This document shows, piece after piece, positions 1 through 12,212 of a stretch of 64,000 nucleotides of DNA. A program made the translations under genes and the position numbers. The notes under the pieces were generated by a model. It saw nothing but the letters and a program-made list of their open reading frames with translations. It was not told the origin of the DNA and ran no database searches. The stretch is from Ziziphus jujuba (Eukaryota > Streptophyta > Magnoliopsida > Rosales > Rhamnaceae), in assembly GCF_031755915.1 (NCBI RefSeq), contig NC_083389.1, forward strand, positions 23,621,001-23,685,000. Direction: 5' to 3'. Every line of letters begins with the position of its first letter. The first letter of the stretch is position 1.

Positions 1-97
1 ATATATATTATTATTTACCTATTTACTTGTATTAATAAATGGAAAAAATAAAAAGGTGTGAATTTAAGAGTGAATGAACATGAAAGCTTAGTTGGTT

Positions 98-104
98 TAT
101 AAAA
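98..104 (+). promoter_or_regulatory. Possible TATA box of the MLO gene
   Basis: A TATAAAA string lies about 110 bp upstream of the chosen start codon at 213, a plausible distance for a plant core promoter with a short 5' leader. Such strings are common in AT-rich DNA, so this is a weak call based on position only. Confidence 0.35.
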
Positions 105-212
105 GTCACGGCTTTTCCTGTCAAAAACGATCATCTTGATTTCTTGGCCATGTTTGATGGATTTTTCAACTGAAGGAAATTAGACCCAAAGAATTTAGAG
201 CAAATTAAGCCA

Positions 213-3200
213 ATGGCGGCTGGAGACAATTCCGATCGTTCTCTGGAACACACTCCGACATGGGCTCTTGCCGTAGTTTGCTTATTCTTCATTTCTATCT
301 CCATTACCATGGAGCACTCCTTTCATCTCCTTTCCAACGTAAGTCAACAAATTTCTTCTTCTTCAATATTATGATTTTCATACTTAAAAATCATAAACTT
401 AACGCTAAAAATAACTTTGTGCAGTGGCTCAAGAGGCACAAAAAAATTGCTTTGCATGAGGCAGTTGAAAAGCTCCGATCAGGTGCACATCATGATTAAC
501 TAATACATATATATATATATATATATAAAACTTTATTCTACTGGCCGTTGTTGTCCAGATTATGATAGGCGTTAGCGTCCTATTGCTGGTTCTATTGGTG
601 GGGTAATAGGACTGACACGCCCAGCATAATCTATATATCTCCTTTAAACTGTTGGGTTTAGATTTTGATTTGATTTTTTTTTTCTGGGTTTTGGCTTTTG
701 TTGCAGAATTGATGCTTCTAGGATTTATATCACTTTTCTTGGCCGCAACTCAAGATTACATAGCTAAAATCTGCATACCTTCAAGGCTAGCGAACATCAT
801 GCTTCCATGCCGGATAAAGGACGAACCAGAAGCAGCCCAATTGCAACATTTCCAACACTTGGCCAATAGAATTGTTGCGAAATTTTCATTGCCTCCTGCG
901 GGTAATGTTTTTAATGAGATTCTTCAGCAATCATACAGGCGGTTGGCTGAAGAAGAGACCGCAAATGATGGTGGCGGAGTTGCTGAGTCATGCAGTGCGG
1001 TATGTTTTATTGTTTAAAAGAAGGAGATAGAAAAAGAACAATAGGGAATTCAATAACTTTTTCAAGATGATATTTGCAGGGAAAGGCTCCTCTCATTAGT
1101 AAAGATGCAATTCATCAGCTTCACATATTTATCTTTGTCATGGCGGTTATGCAAATCGTGTATACTATTCTCACGCTGGGTTTGGGCAGAGCCAAGGTAT
1201 AAGAGTAATTTTTTTTTTCCCATTTTTTTTCTTTTTTTTTTTTTTCTTTGGCTGAATTTAAAGATTCTATCCAAGCTTTTTTTATTCAAGTTCCGTGCAT
1301 TCTTTGTAGCAGATCAGCGTGGAAAATCATCTTTTATATTTTATATATTTTAAATTTTTTAACTTTTTGGTACATAGATGAGGCGCTGGAGAGCTTGGGA
1401 GAAAGAAACTCAAACAACTGAGTACCTTGTTGCCAATGGTATGTTGACACCCTTCCTAATGTACTATGAGAAAATATGTGGTTGGAGTCGTTCTATTTAC
1501 TGTTATTTTTTGGAACCCAAAGATACGAATTCTTTATTTTGGTTGTCAAAAGGTACCAATTCAGCTGTGACAAATTTTTGGTCTTGTAGACCTGTTCTAC
1601 ACCTACTAACTATAAGGGGTTCCATTCCAAGTTAATAATATATTTTCTAGCATTCTCTTGGGGCCCGTAAGAAAATGCTGTGTCTGAGCAAGATTGCAAT
1701 GCCAAACCGAGAGAATGTAGAGTAATTTTTCACGTCAGTCTAGAAAGAATTGCATTTTTAAGTATTATTATATTTTGATGAACCACCCCCCCCCCCCCCC
1801 CCCCCCCCCCACCACCACCAAAAAAAAAAAAAAAAAAAGACGAAAAAGAATAAAGAATTACATTATTTTATTTATTAATTTTTGGTAATAAGAAATAATT
1901 GCATTATCATTTTGCAGTTTCTTGTGTTGAAAATGAAAACGGAAAGAGTTCCTTAACTCAAAATGGAATTGGCTTAGTCTGAAAATGATTCTGCTTCCGT
2001 TCATGTTATATTATTCTATTGTTTTTTGGGTAACGAAATGACATTATTATAGAAATTTTGGTCGGTCATAATTGGAGTGCTATAACCATATTTCAATTCT
2101 TCAATTATGCTCCAGATCACACGTTTTGTTGGATCAGTAAACCCTCTCTTGAACAAGCAACCATATAGAGAAAAAGACACCTATGAAAATCAACTGGTTG
2201 GAAAGACTTTGACTTTAGAAAAGTTGTGGGCCATTTGAAACAGAGAGGCTTTTTGTTTTTTTGGGTAAATATTGAAACAGAGACGTCTGCATGACAAAAC
2301 GTCCGTAATTTTTTCAAACTCTACTTTTGTGCTGTCGCTGAAAGTCTGGAATTGTATTTACCCATATTACTTATTTGTCTTTGGTCTTTTAAAACTGGCA
2401 AATACTTGGTCTTTTGGCAATAAATCTTTGAATGCTACAGGTTCATTAGTAAACTACGTTGCCGGTGTATTTGGGTTACTGAAAACAAGTAAAAACTTGC
2501 GTTAATTCTGACGCAATAATGACATATTATAAAATGTAAAAAAGAAAAGAAAAAAAAACTATATTTATTAAACATTAGTTGACGGGCTCATTATCTGGTC
2601 GTGTTATCTGTTCATTAAAACAAATACAAAGAATTAATCAATTCACTGCTGTATAATTAAAATGTCTCTTTTGTATAAGTCTCTTTGAAATAATTGATTA
2701 ATTCTATGCATTATTATTTTGCTAATCCAATCTATATTCCCTTGTCCTTATCTAAGTGTTAAACTAATTTATCTCTAGAAGTTCATGAAAGAATTAAGAT
2801 CTTGACCTATACATTGTTTTATGTGAAATTACTAATTCAATCTGGATCTGGTGCATATTCGAGATGAGTTAAAATTATTTACTATAGTTGAATACTAATT
2901 TTACTTCACAAGAGAGGTTTAATTACAAAACTGAGCTATTTTGTTGTTAACTTATTTTTACAAGGAAAAAAAAAAAAAAAAAAAGTCAAGAGTTAAGCTC
3001 TTTGTTTGATTATCATGGTTACCAGATCCAAATCGATTCAGATTTACAAGGCAAACAACATTTGGAAGACGACACATGACTTCTTGTACAACAACAGCTA
3101 CTGAATTATGGATTGTGAGTCTCTTTTTTATCTCCTTTTGAATAAAAACACAATTTTAGTTGTTTGATTTAGTCCTTAATAACATCAATAACACCATATC

Positions 3201-5184
3201 TCAAGAGAAAAGGTATGTTTAATTAATGGCTGAGTTTTTTTGACTGAAATGGAGCAGAAATCTTTCTTCAGGCAGTTCTTTAAATCAGTGGCAAAAGTTG
3301 ACTACCTCACATTGAGACATGGTTTCATTTCGGTAACAATCTTAAATTTATACCCAATGTACATTCCTGATTTACAAAAATGATCAGATAAAAACTATAT
3401 TGTAGAAAAATTGCTTCCTTGACTGAAATGAAGCACATTGTTAACAAATTTGGCCAGGCTCACTTTTCAACCAGGCACGACACCTTCAATTTCCAAAAGC
3501 ACATAGAGAGATCATTGGAGGAAGATTTCAAGGATGTTATTGGCATCAGGTTGTTTGGTTCTCTATGCAGTTTTCTTAATAAAGTTTTTAACAAATTGTA
3601 AATTATCAACCATAAGGGTCACTTCTAAGACTGGAAGTAAGAAGAATAAAATTATAGTCCTAATTGTTATATCCAGATATTGACATGAATTATTTTTTCT
3701 ACCTTTCACAGCCCTGTGATGTGGTTTATAGTTGTCATCCTCTTACTACTGGATGTGTATGGTAAGCGCAGCTTCGTTTGCTGTATACAGTATTATTATT
3801 ATTATTTCCTTTTAATTTTGTCAATAATAATGTAATCCATGAAATGCTTTTGAACTCTAGGTTGGCATGTCTATAGTTGGATATCATATGTTCCAGCATT
3901 GGTAAGTTCTTTGTTGTATGCTACATACGCTTCTGGTTCCTAAAACTTTCTGATTCCTAAATACGCTTCTGTCTCTGAATTTCGTTTGCCTATTATGTAG
4001 ATCGTGCTGATTGTAGGAACCAAACTTGAAGTCATTGTTGCAAGAATGGCTCTTCAAATCAAAGAACAGAATAGCGTAATCGTGGGGACGCCCCTGGTTA
4101 AACCAGATGACAAACTCTTCTGGTTTGGAAAGCCAAGATTTCTGTTAATACTGCTACACTATACTCTGTTTGTGGTAATAATTCCTTCATATCATTAATA
4201 TGAAAGTTAGAAAAAAAGTAAGACTTTGTTTATTGTAATACTGAACTAACTAATAGTACTCTCTCTGTTTTTAGAATGCATTCGAGTTTGCCTTCTTCGT
4301 TTGGGTTTCAGTAAGTATATTTTTAGACATTTCATATTTTCCAAACACTTGATATTCGAAATCTTAGTTTATAGGCAAAATGATTGACGACACTCTAGTT
4401 TTGGTTTTAATCTTTTCCTTATGTGCTTTCTCAGATTCAGTTTGGGGTGAATTCTTGCTACCATATACACCCTGCGATCGTTGTCACGAGGGTTGTGTTA
4501 GCGTAAGGACTGGCCTTCCATCTAAATAGTATCCAATGATTAGTAATTTGACAATTCCCAAAAGATTGTTTTTCAAATATCCAATGATTTTTTGAAAAAC
4601 TTGTTTCATGATTGTAAAGTTGACTGCCAAATATCCGCACACTTACTTCAGATATTATTTCTTTTCTATCTCAGGGTGACGGTCCAAGTTCTCTACAGCT
4701 ATATCACTCTTCCTCTCTATGCACTTGTGACACAGGTGAGGTGCTTTTCAAAATAATATTGATATTTTTATTTCCTCAAGCATACATTTTATGTCACCTA
4801 AACAAAAAAAGATCTATTTGTGACATGATCAATGCAGCTCTACTGTAGAGAATTTATATATATTTTTTTATTTTTTATTTTTTTTTAATTTGATTTAAAC
4901 TATGGGATCATAGATGCTTGTATTCTTATTCACAGATGGGTTCTGAATTCAAGAGTAAGGGAATAGAAGATAATATGGCAAAAATTATTAAGCATTGGCA
5001 TGCTCAGGTGAGGGAGAGAAGGAAAAAACAAGAACAATCCATACAGTCTCCAAGAATATCTTTGACTAGAGAATGGAGCACCAGACACAGCGCTGTCACC
5101 GGAAGTCCTCCTTTTGCAAGGCCAATATATGCTCCAAGCGAAAGCATTCACCAATCTAACAGAGGAGAGATTATGGAAGAATAA
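213..5184 (+). CDS. MLO-like seven-transmembrane protein, MLO3-type (15 exons)
   Basis: Fifteen exons with GT-AG borders join in one frame to a 529-residue product: 213-338, 425-482, 707-999, 1080-1196, 1378-1438, 3026-3114, 3258-3332, 3458-3549, 3712-3761, 3861-3901, 4001-4174, 4275-4310, 4435-4502, 4675-4735 and 4936-5184. MLO proteins are plant-specific plasma-membrane proteins with seven transmembrane helices. Several clades modulate powdery-mildew defence, root thigmomorphogenesis or pollen-tube reception, and some conduct calcium. Visible family marks are an N-terminal TPTW followed by a hydrophobic helix (about residues 15-35), the ELMLLGF helix (62-80), WEKETQT.EYL before DPNRFRFTRQT, LTLRHGFI, GTKLEVI, FWFGKPRFLL, and LPLYALVTQMGS leading into a C-terminal amphipathic stretch with Trp468 (calmodulin-binding region). 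Cysteines expected in the extracellular loops are present (KICIP, LPCR, SCSA, NSCYH). The length and exon count are typical of MLO genes. The WEKETQT/DPNRFR and QFG.NSCYH blocks look closest to Arabidopsis MLO3, a recalled similarity and not a search. No frameshift or stop is seen. Exon borders, especially that of the acceptor at 3458, are hand-called. Confidence 0.93.
1439..3025 (+). other. Large intron 5 of the MLO gene
   Basis: This 1.59-kb intron is much longer than the others in the gene (mostly 80-400 bp). It holds a poly-C/ACC/poly-A tract at 1786-1838 and otherwise AT-rich DNA. The donor follows codon 218 and the acceptor is ccag at 3022-3025. No recognisable transposon was found in it. 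Confidence 0.8.
1786..1838. repeat. Compound homopolymer: poly-C, (ACC)n, poly-A
   Basis: A run of 25 C is followed by accaccacca and then 19 A. It lies inside intron 5 of the MLO gene. Long C runs are rare in AT-rich plant DNA, so its length may be uncertain in the assembly. Confidence 0.95.
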
Positions 5185-5562
5185 GAATAGTGGTAGTAAG
5201 GGACCAAGCTTGAGAGTTGATGTTAAACCCCCAGAGGTAAGCCAGAGATGCCAATATCGAAATGGGAGTAAATAACAAAGGCACAGAATGGGAGGCTAAT
5301 TCTGCATGTGTAGCAAGTATGTTTCCAGTTTGCAGGAAAACTCTGGCAGCATAAATGCTGGAGTGGGAAAACAAAGGTTGCTACATACTGCCCAGATTTT
5401 ATTGCAACTACATTTACAGAGGATATAGTTTTGGGAAGGGCTTGAGTTAATGAGAGTAGCACAGTTTTTTTATTTTTTATTTTTAATTGTGACCCCTTTT
5501 ATTTATTTTGATTGAAATTTGTAAAGAAATTTGAGATGCGATTGGAGTGGGGAGTATATACC
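5185..5562. other. MLO 3' region, no gene seen
   Basis: Presumed 3' UTR and downstream DNA of the MLO gene. It ends at the LTR remnant of Copia B that starts at 5563. No clear polyadenylation signal could be singled out and no coding potential was recognised. Confidence 0.5.
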
Positions 5563-6549
5563 TGTAAGATTAGAGGCAGAAAGGAAAAATAACACTGGAA
5601 AAATATTACATCAGAAGAGAAATATGTTTTACAAGATACTAGACTACAAAATACTAGACTGAGACATTTATATTTTTTACGAAAAGAGTCGCAATGCCTT
5701 AAAAAAGGATAACATTCACAGCTAAAACATTTGAGGAATGAAAAATCAAATTTTTTTGTCAAATAATTTTTGATAACGTGATTCAAAATTCAACACTTTT
5801 GGAGGGAGTCTACTTATTAGATAAGTGGCAACGGAATGAGCATCCCACCAGTTTGAAAATGGCATTGAATTTTGAGCTAAAAGAGATAAGGCTGTTTTGA
5901 TTATATGAGACGTTCAATTTTCCGGCTTCAATTATGAGTATGAGAATATGGGTGTTGAAAGATAATGCCAAAATTATTTAAAATTCCTTTAGGAGGTCTA
6001 CACTCACCAATCAAGTCAGCTTGAAAAATTTTTATTTTCCTATTAGTGAATTTTATACCATTTGTTTGAATTGTAAAAAAGTTCAGATTTTATTCTCATA
6101 GGATATATGCAGGAATATCCATAAAGTTATCTTCAAACAGAACAAAATATTTATATCCTTTTTAGGACTCAACAGGAGCTGGTTCCCATACAACATAAAA
6201 GACAAATTCAAGAAGTTTAAAGCTAATGGTATTTGATGGGGGAGCTAACAAACATTTGTTCGTGCCTAATTGACAAGAATGATAGAAAATACCACATAGA
6301 GAGTTAACATAAAAAGAGTTGTTGCATTTAGAAGCAACTTTATTCATTATAACAGATGAAGAGTATCTGAAATGAAAACGCCATAACTTATGAACAAGAA
6401 ATTGCAAACTGAAACAATAAAAAGGTTCTAGAACATTATTCAATGAAGCAAGAAATAAATTAAAATTATTTTTCCTAGGAAAATCTGCAGAGAGATATTG
6501 GGTAACAGCACTTGATACAAACCATTTTTAACCGTTCCCTTGAGTAGTA
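5563..6549 (-). mobile_element. Copia B, 3' part (integrase fragment plus LTR remnant)
   Basis: Left part of a minus-strand Ty1/Copia element. Positions 5563-5650 resemble the LTR at 31261 (both begin TGTAAGATT on the plus strand, followed by a similar aggaaaaata/actgg stretch). The integrase fragment abuts it directly, so RT and RNase H are missing. The other half resumes at 29657 because Copia A inserted between them. The insertion copied the host pentamer ccttc (6550-6554 and 29652-29656), and the pre-integrase/integrase reading continues across the two sides. Confidence 0.8.
5648..6549 (-). pseudogene. Copia B integrase (zinc-binding and core) fragment
   Basis: The minus-strand translation is broken by stops but keeps recognisable Copia landmarks in order. 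These are LLKG...NGLYQV (end of the protease/pre-integrase linker), then a VMNKVAS.CN-like block and CHSCQLG.NKC (the Cys pair of the integrase zinc finger), then an integrase-core block and a C-terminal F.FLKCFSC.CYPFLR block. The DDE catalytic core is degraded and no open frame spans it. Retroviral-type integrases insert the element cDNA into host DNA; this copy cannot be functional. Confidence 0.75.
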
Positions 6550-6554
6550 CCTTC

Positions 6555-7037
6555 TGTAATGTTTTAAATGTTTGTAACGTTTTAAACTTTTTTTGTTTGG
6601 TTTGATGATTTTTCATTGATGGAAATTAAGGGGAATAAATGGGTTTTAATAGTGACTTTTAAATTTTCTAATGTTTAGGTCTTATGAGGCTATATATATA
6701 CAGCTTTTGAAGCTCTCTTTTGAGCAAAGAAAAGAATTGAAAAAAGAAGAAGCATTTTGAGGAGCTTTGGTGTAGTTTACATTGTGTGCATAAGTGTGGC
6801 AAAACATTAAGTTCACAGTGAAAAATTTTGGTGGTGCTCTATGCAATATCTAAATCATCTGTTGTATTTTGAGAGACAAACTTCACAAAGTCATTTGCAC
6901 TAATAGAAAAAAATTCATCTTAAAGACATTATGGTATCACACAGGCCTCAAATAAATCTTTCAACATCATACATACAGGTTCTGAAATTTTTTCTTTGTA
7001 AATTATTTTTCCTTCTTTTCTTTTAATTTTTCTTACA
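6555..7037 (+). repeat. Copia A 5' LTR
   Basis: This 483-bp repeat begins TGTAATG and ends CTTACA. It matches 23475-23770 plus 29473-29651, the 3' copy interrupted by E3. The right border was set where similarity stops after tttaatttttcttaca in both copies. An odd point is that a TATGGTATCAC string resembling a tRNA-Met PBS lies inside the repeat near 6931, while no standard PBS follows its end. Confidence 0.85.
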
Positions 7038-7477
7038 ATCTTCAGATGAATTTTCAATAATCGTTTATATATATATCTGTTCATTCTTTCCTTTATTATA
7101 TATATGTGAATATATATTTATTTGTTTAAAAAAATTCTCTTTACCAGTGCCTTTTAAATTGATTTGGCATAATGTTTTGTCTTGTTTTAACAAATATTTA
7201 CATCACAGTCTATTATCCATGATTTTATAAATTTTTTGGAGATTTTTTGGTGATTTTTGGTTGTCAGGATGCCAAAAAACAGTGGAAAAAATCTAATGGA
7301 TCAATCAACCCACTTACCAAAGAAACAGTTCAAAAATGACTCGGTTGGAGGTTGAAGACGGGTCAGCTAGTGGGTAAATGGGTCAGATTCTGGACTTGTG
7401 GGATGGAGCTTTAATTTTGCTAGGTTCAGCCTAAATTAAAGCCAAGCCATGTGTAAGTAGGCTGGTGTTAATGCAAG
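7038..7477 (+). other. Copia A leader, first part
   Basis: Non-coding, AT-rich leader between the 5' LTR and the E1 insertion. It continues after E1 at 13352. No open frame of note was seen. Confidence 0.6.
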
Positions 7478-8548
7478 TGATGAGAATCTGACCAAATCCG
7501 TACAACCGACAACTCACTGGGGTGCTAACTCGATACGGATGAAAATTGGGGCAATCACTAGAGCTCAAGCTAAGAGATTTAAAGACAACCTGACTATCTT
7601 TATATAGGGAGTAATTACTTCTCAAAAGGGCTTGTCAATGCCCAAAAATACAAGACCCGTTTTAAGCATCCAAGTGGTGGACCAAAGTAGCTGTTTTTGT
7701 GCAAATATGGACTCCGGGCAGCAAGAAATGGTTTCGACACTCCATGGATTCAATGAATATCACTAAGAGGTCATGGAATCAATCCAAGGCAGAATCAACG
7801 GCAAAAACAATGGGCTTGTACGCATAGGAGGAGTTTTGGCCGAAAATTGCTATATTGGTTGCTGACTTTACTGTATTTTGCTGGGTTGACATTTTCTCTT
7901 TGTTCCAATCAAGGGAAACATGTGGGACTCAACAATAATCCTATTTGGCATCCTGCAAGGCATATGGAAGCTGATTTGGAGTTTAAATTGGTCAAACATT
8001 GGTCAAAGCTAGCTTAGTTATAAAGATAGTCAATTTGGTTCCTAATATGATTTTGATTTTTCGTTTTAGGAAATTAGTCTTTTATTTTGGTTTCTATTTA
8101 TTTATTTTCTGGATAAATCAATTTAGGAAAGTTATTATTTTATTATTTTCATTGTCAATTAATTAATTTCCAATCCAAAATAAAGGAGTTAATTAATCAA
8201 AATTAGATTAGGAAAGGAGCGAGAAAATTCAGCCAAGCTTGGTTTCTTAATCCTTTTGGTCGGTTTTGTCCTAGGTTTTTAGGGGTAATTGTTTTATGAC
8301 TTTAGCCTATTTAAGGGCTTATTTTTTAGGAAGAACACACCTTTAATAATACTCAGAAATTATTCTGTGAGAAAGAATTCTCTTTGTTCTTTTTGAACAC
8401 CTAAAACACCATTAGAGAGTGATGTTTTAGTTTTGACTTATCAATAGGATATCCATCATCTATTCTGGCACCTTCATTATACTAAGGTTTCTAATCACAG
8501 GTTAGTTAGAGGTTAAGGTTTTTCTGTAAGAACTTGAACTTAATTGAG
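7478..8548 (+). repeat. E1 5' LTR (3' end deleted)
   Basis: Begins TGATGAGAATC and aligns with the other family LTRs until about 8548. There it jumps directly to leader sequence (tttgttcag) and loses the usual ...ATCA end and the TGGTATCAGAGC primer site. A cctatttaagg TATA-like box near 8308 is shared across the family. Confidence 0.85.
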
Positions 8549-9717
8549 AGCAAAGACTTTGTTCAGATTTAATCTATCTTATTTGTTTTAATTTTTTATT
8601 TTTTATTTTGTATTATTCTGCAATGTTAGCATTAGGTTAAGGTTGTTTCTATCATCATACACGTTCTGCATATTAGACTAAATATATATATATATATATA
8701 TATCTCATTCCTAGTCAAGTTATGTTTTCCTTGTTTTACTGTATTTTTGTTTCCTAGTTTGTTGGTTGTTTTTCATCATTGTTCTTAGTAATTTAGTTTA
8801 TTGTTGATTTTCTTTGCTATTTTGATCTTGAATATTTACATTTATATATTCAAAAAAAAAAAAAAGAAAAAAAGAAAAAAAGAGGAATTGTGGCAACATA
8901 TATAAATTTACAAAAAAATTTCAAATTTGTATTTTTGCTATTGGTGGTCAGGGGTTTGGTGGCATCTTGGTGATGGAATTGTAATTTAGTTGTTAATTCT
9001 TGCTACTATGGTTGAGATTATATTTTTTGAGTTTAAAAAAGAAGAAGAAGAAGAAAAGCCAAATAAAAAACATAAAAGAAGAAAAGGCCAGTTTGGTTAA
9101 AGTTGGAGTTTGAATTTGTTTGCTAGAAATTTATTAGAACTACTGAGTTGTTGCTTATTTATTCAGTATTTGGAGTTGCTGGTTATTTGTATTTTTGATT
9201 GCAAAATCATTTGGTTTAAAATTAGTTAAAGGATTTGATACAAAACTTGAATTGCAAAGAACAACAACCAACAACTATCCTATATTTTTATTCAATTTGA
9301 TTCCTATTCGTGTTTGAATTTCTTTCTCTAAATTTTATTCTTGAATTCTTAATTTCTTATCATTTGGTTCAGTTCTTACAGATTCCAAAATTTCCTTTGA
9401 TAATTTGCCTTATTTTTTGTTAGAAAATTGAGAATTAGGTGTTTAAAAATTCACTTGGTATTGCTTGCTTTTTGGTACTGTTTTGTTGATAAGTTTAATT
9501 AAAATATAATTGTGATCTAATTACTATTTTGTGGGTATTTTAATTAGAACTTGGAGATAATTCTTTGAGTGGAAAAAGACAGAAGATTGTGAGCTTAAAA
9601 GAGGATAAAAGCCGAAACTAGTGTGCAAACACTAGTGTTAAGACTTTATTTGAGTGAAGCACGTGAGGAAGTGAATTTGGTGAGGATTTATTTTATTCTT
9701 GCAATATATTTACTAAC
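8549..9717 (+). other. E1 leader region
   Basis: AT-rich, non-coding DNA homologous to 18129-19306 and 24902-25993. It contains an (AT)n run near 8683-8702 and A-rich stretches. It ends just before the gag start that follows ctaac. Confidence 0.75.
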
Positions 9718-11342
9718 ATGGCAGATTCAAGGATGAGAAGAGCAGTAGGAGATGGCTCATTCAGAATTAATGAAGAGGAGTCTATAGGATCCAAATGCGA
9801 TTCCTGAGCTATGAGGATGGGAGATGAGCATATGGACATGATGGCAGTCTTAGAGCAATTACACTGAATGAATGCTTGCTTTAATCACCTAGATCAAAGG
9901 ATAGACAGGTTGCAAACATCATAAGGAGGGCCAAATCCAAGGTTAGATGTACATGGAGGCCAAGGTCAAGGTTGAGGAGGCCGTGGCCGACCTAGAGAGG
10001 AATTTAGGAAAGGTAATTTTGGAAATGACCTTGATGAAGGGTTTGATGCAATTTTTGCTTACCAAGGAAGGAAAAATCGTCGGAGACCAGCAAGGGAGGA
10101 GGATGGTGATCTTGGAAATATTAAGGTCAACATACCACCTTTCATGGGAAAAAGTAATCTGAAAGCCTACTTAGAATGGGAGGAGCGTATGGAGATGATC
10201 TTCGATTGTCACAACCATTTGGAGACTAAGAAGGTAAAAGTGGCAGCAATGGAATTTGGATATTATGCACTCCAATGGTGGACAAATGAACAAAATATCC
10301 AAAGGAGAGTAAGTGAAGAATTGATTACTAATTGGTGACAAATGAAAGGAGCCATGAGGAAGCGATTTGTATCGACTCATTACCATAGGTTGCTACATCA
10401 AAGACTCCAATCATTATTACAAGGAGATGGAGATGCTCATGATGAGATTGAGCGTGAATGAAGAAAGAGAAGAAACCATAGCATGGTTTTTAGGTGGATT
10501 GAATCGTGAGATAACTAGTCAATTGGAATTGCAACAATATGTGGAATTGGAAGAGATGTTGCATGTGGCTATCAAACTTAAGAATCAATTCAAGAGGAGG
10601 GGTATAAAGTCACGGTTTGGAGGTGGTACAAGTAGTAGGAGGACAAATCAAAGTGTTTGGAGAATCAATCCCACATATGACACCAAGCCAAAACCGAAAC
10701 TTGGAGAAGAAAGCACCACTCGGCTAAAAAGGGAGTCAAAAACTGAATCTATCCAAGCACACAAAAGTGAAGGTAAATCTAATCCTAAACCTTCTAGAAC
10801 TCATGAAATTGTGTGTTTTAAGTTCTTGGGACAACGACACATTGATAATCAATGCCCGACTAGAAGAATCATGGTGCTGAAAGATAATTGTGAGATAGAG
10901 CCCAAAAGTGAAGAAAGTGATGCTGAAACCGAAATTGATGGTGAAGAAGTTGAAGGTGAAGAAATTGAGGAATCCAAAACTCTCAAGGAATCTAGGGCCA
11001 AATTGAGTTCGATGAGTAAAAGAGTTTTGATCGTGTACAAAGATACGGACCAAATTCAAGAAGAGAATATCTTCCACACTCGATGTGAAATTCAAGGTAA
11101 TATTTGTAGTCCGATAGTTGATAGTGGGAGTTGTACAAATGTAATTAGTAATTTGGTAGTTGATAAATTGGGGTTAGCAACCATTGAACATCCAGAACCA
11201 TATAGATTACAATGGCTTAATGATAATGGTGAGATGAAAGTAAATAAACAAGCCAAAGTAAAATTCAGCATTGATAAATATGTGGATGTTTTATTGTGTG
11301 ATGTTGTTCCTATGCATGCGGGTCATTTTGTTTTTACGTAGA
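9718..11342 (+). pseudogene. E1 gag-protease
   Basis: The gag frame opens with MADSR at 9718, as in E2, but meets stops within the first 100 bp. A longer open stretch runs 10367-11341. It carries the gag capsid-like region (LNREI..QLELQQYVELEEML..A), a zinc knuckle whose second cysteine is replaced (CFKF...H....C), an acidic linker, and an aspartic protease with active site VDSGSCTNVIS followed by the LQWLNDNGE block. The protease would process Gag-Pol in the virus-like particle. The DSGS active site, in place of the more usual DTGA, fits CRM-type chromoviruses. The frame ends at 11341. Confidence 0.85.
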
Positions 11343-11399
11343 TCATGGCAATTTGATAAAAATACTATACATTATGTTTGAGAGAATCCTATTGTTTTT

Positions 11400-12212
11400 A
11401 AATTTAAAGGTAAAAAGGTCAAGCTGGAACCATTGACTCCCAAAGAGGTATTTAGAGATCAACTTCAAATACAACAAAGGAGGGAGGTTGAAAAACTCAA
11501 AGAAAGAACTAGTATGGCACCCATGACTTCAACACCAATTCAAGGGGGCAAGGCCATGCAAGACCAACCAAGTAAGATCTCTAAAACCTAAATTGAGTGG
11601 AAAAACCAAGGTAAAGCCAAGAGTGAGAAAAAACTTGAGAAAACCGAGAGGCATAGTGAGAAACCCGAGAGTGGAGGAAAGAAAGCCATATCCGTGAGTG
11701 AGAAAGAAAAAGAGAGGAAAGAAAAGAAAAATAAAAATTTTTATTCTACATTTGGTGATGTTAATAAAGAAGTTTCGAATAAAAAACCATTGCTGGTCAT
11801 GATTTATAAAGATGTTTATTTGAAGATGCTTTTGTAGTATAGAACTTTATCTGCATTGTTGACAGCTTTACTTAGTGAAAATTTGAAAATTTGGGAGCGA
11901 TTATTTGCTAACTTTAAAAAGTGTGACTTTTGTAAAGATATATTTTTAGGATTTATTGTGATAGTGTTTGACCCAGGATATTGCGTTTGGTTGCATTTAA
12001 GAAAGTAGAGGTTTTTTGAGCAAAGAAAGTCGAAGCTTTTACCACGTGGAAATGGACCTTTCAAGTTTTGGAATGATTAATGAAAATGCTTACAAACTCG
12101 ACTTACCAGGTGAGTATAATGTTAGTGCTACATTTAATGTTACTGACTTATCTTCTTTTGCTACAGTTGATGATTTTGATTTGAGGGCAAATACTTTTCA
12201 AGAGGAGGGGAA
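11400..12212 (+). pseudogene. E1 pol remnant and integrase C-terminus
   Basis: After the protease come the protease-RT linker (LEPLTPKEVFRDQ, then FGDVNKE...KKPLL), a short stretch that reads like integrase core followed by an RT fragment (NFKKCDFC), and the integrase C-terminal domain (VWLHLRK, then [16 protein letters not shown]). The polymerase YVDD block, RNase H and most of integrase are absent. E2 and E3 have the same arrangement. In E1 the tail is interrupted by stops. The final residues (EEGNDE-like) cross the LTR border at 12213. Confidence 0.78.

Noticed and set aside
260..499. A 79-codon frame at the MLO 5' end
   Set aside because: It is out of frame with exon 1 and crosses intron 1; the exon 1 frame from 213 fits the MLO N-terminus.
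8680..8702. (AT)n and other simple repeats as possible CRISPR or satellite arrays
   Set aside because: These are ordinary microsatellites (also near 507, 18250, 41269 and 55668). There is no repeat-spacer structure, and the sequence is plant nuclear.
10736..11095. A 119-codon minus-strand frame
   Set aside because: Antisense to the gag-protease frame of E1, which carries the recognisable domains.
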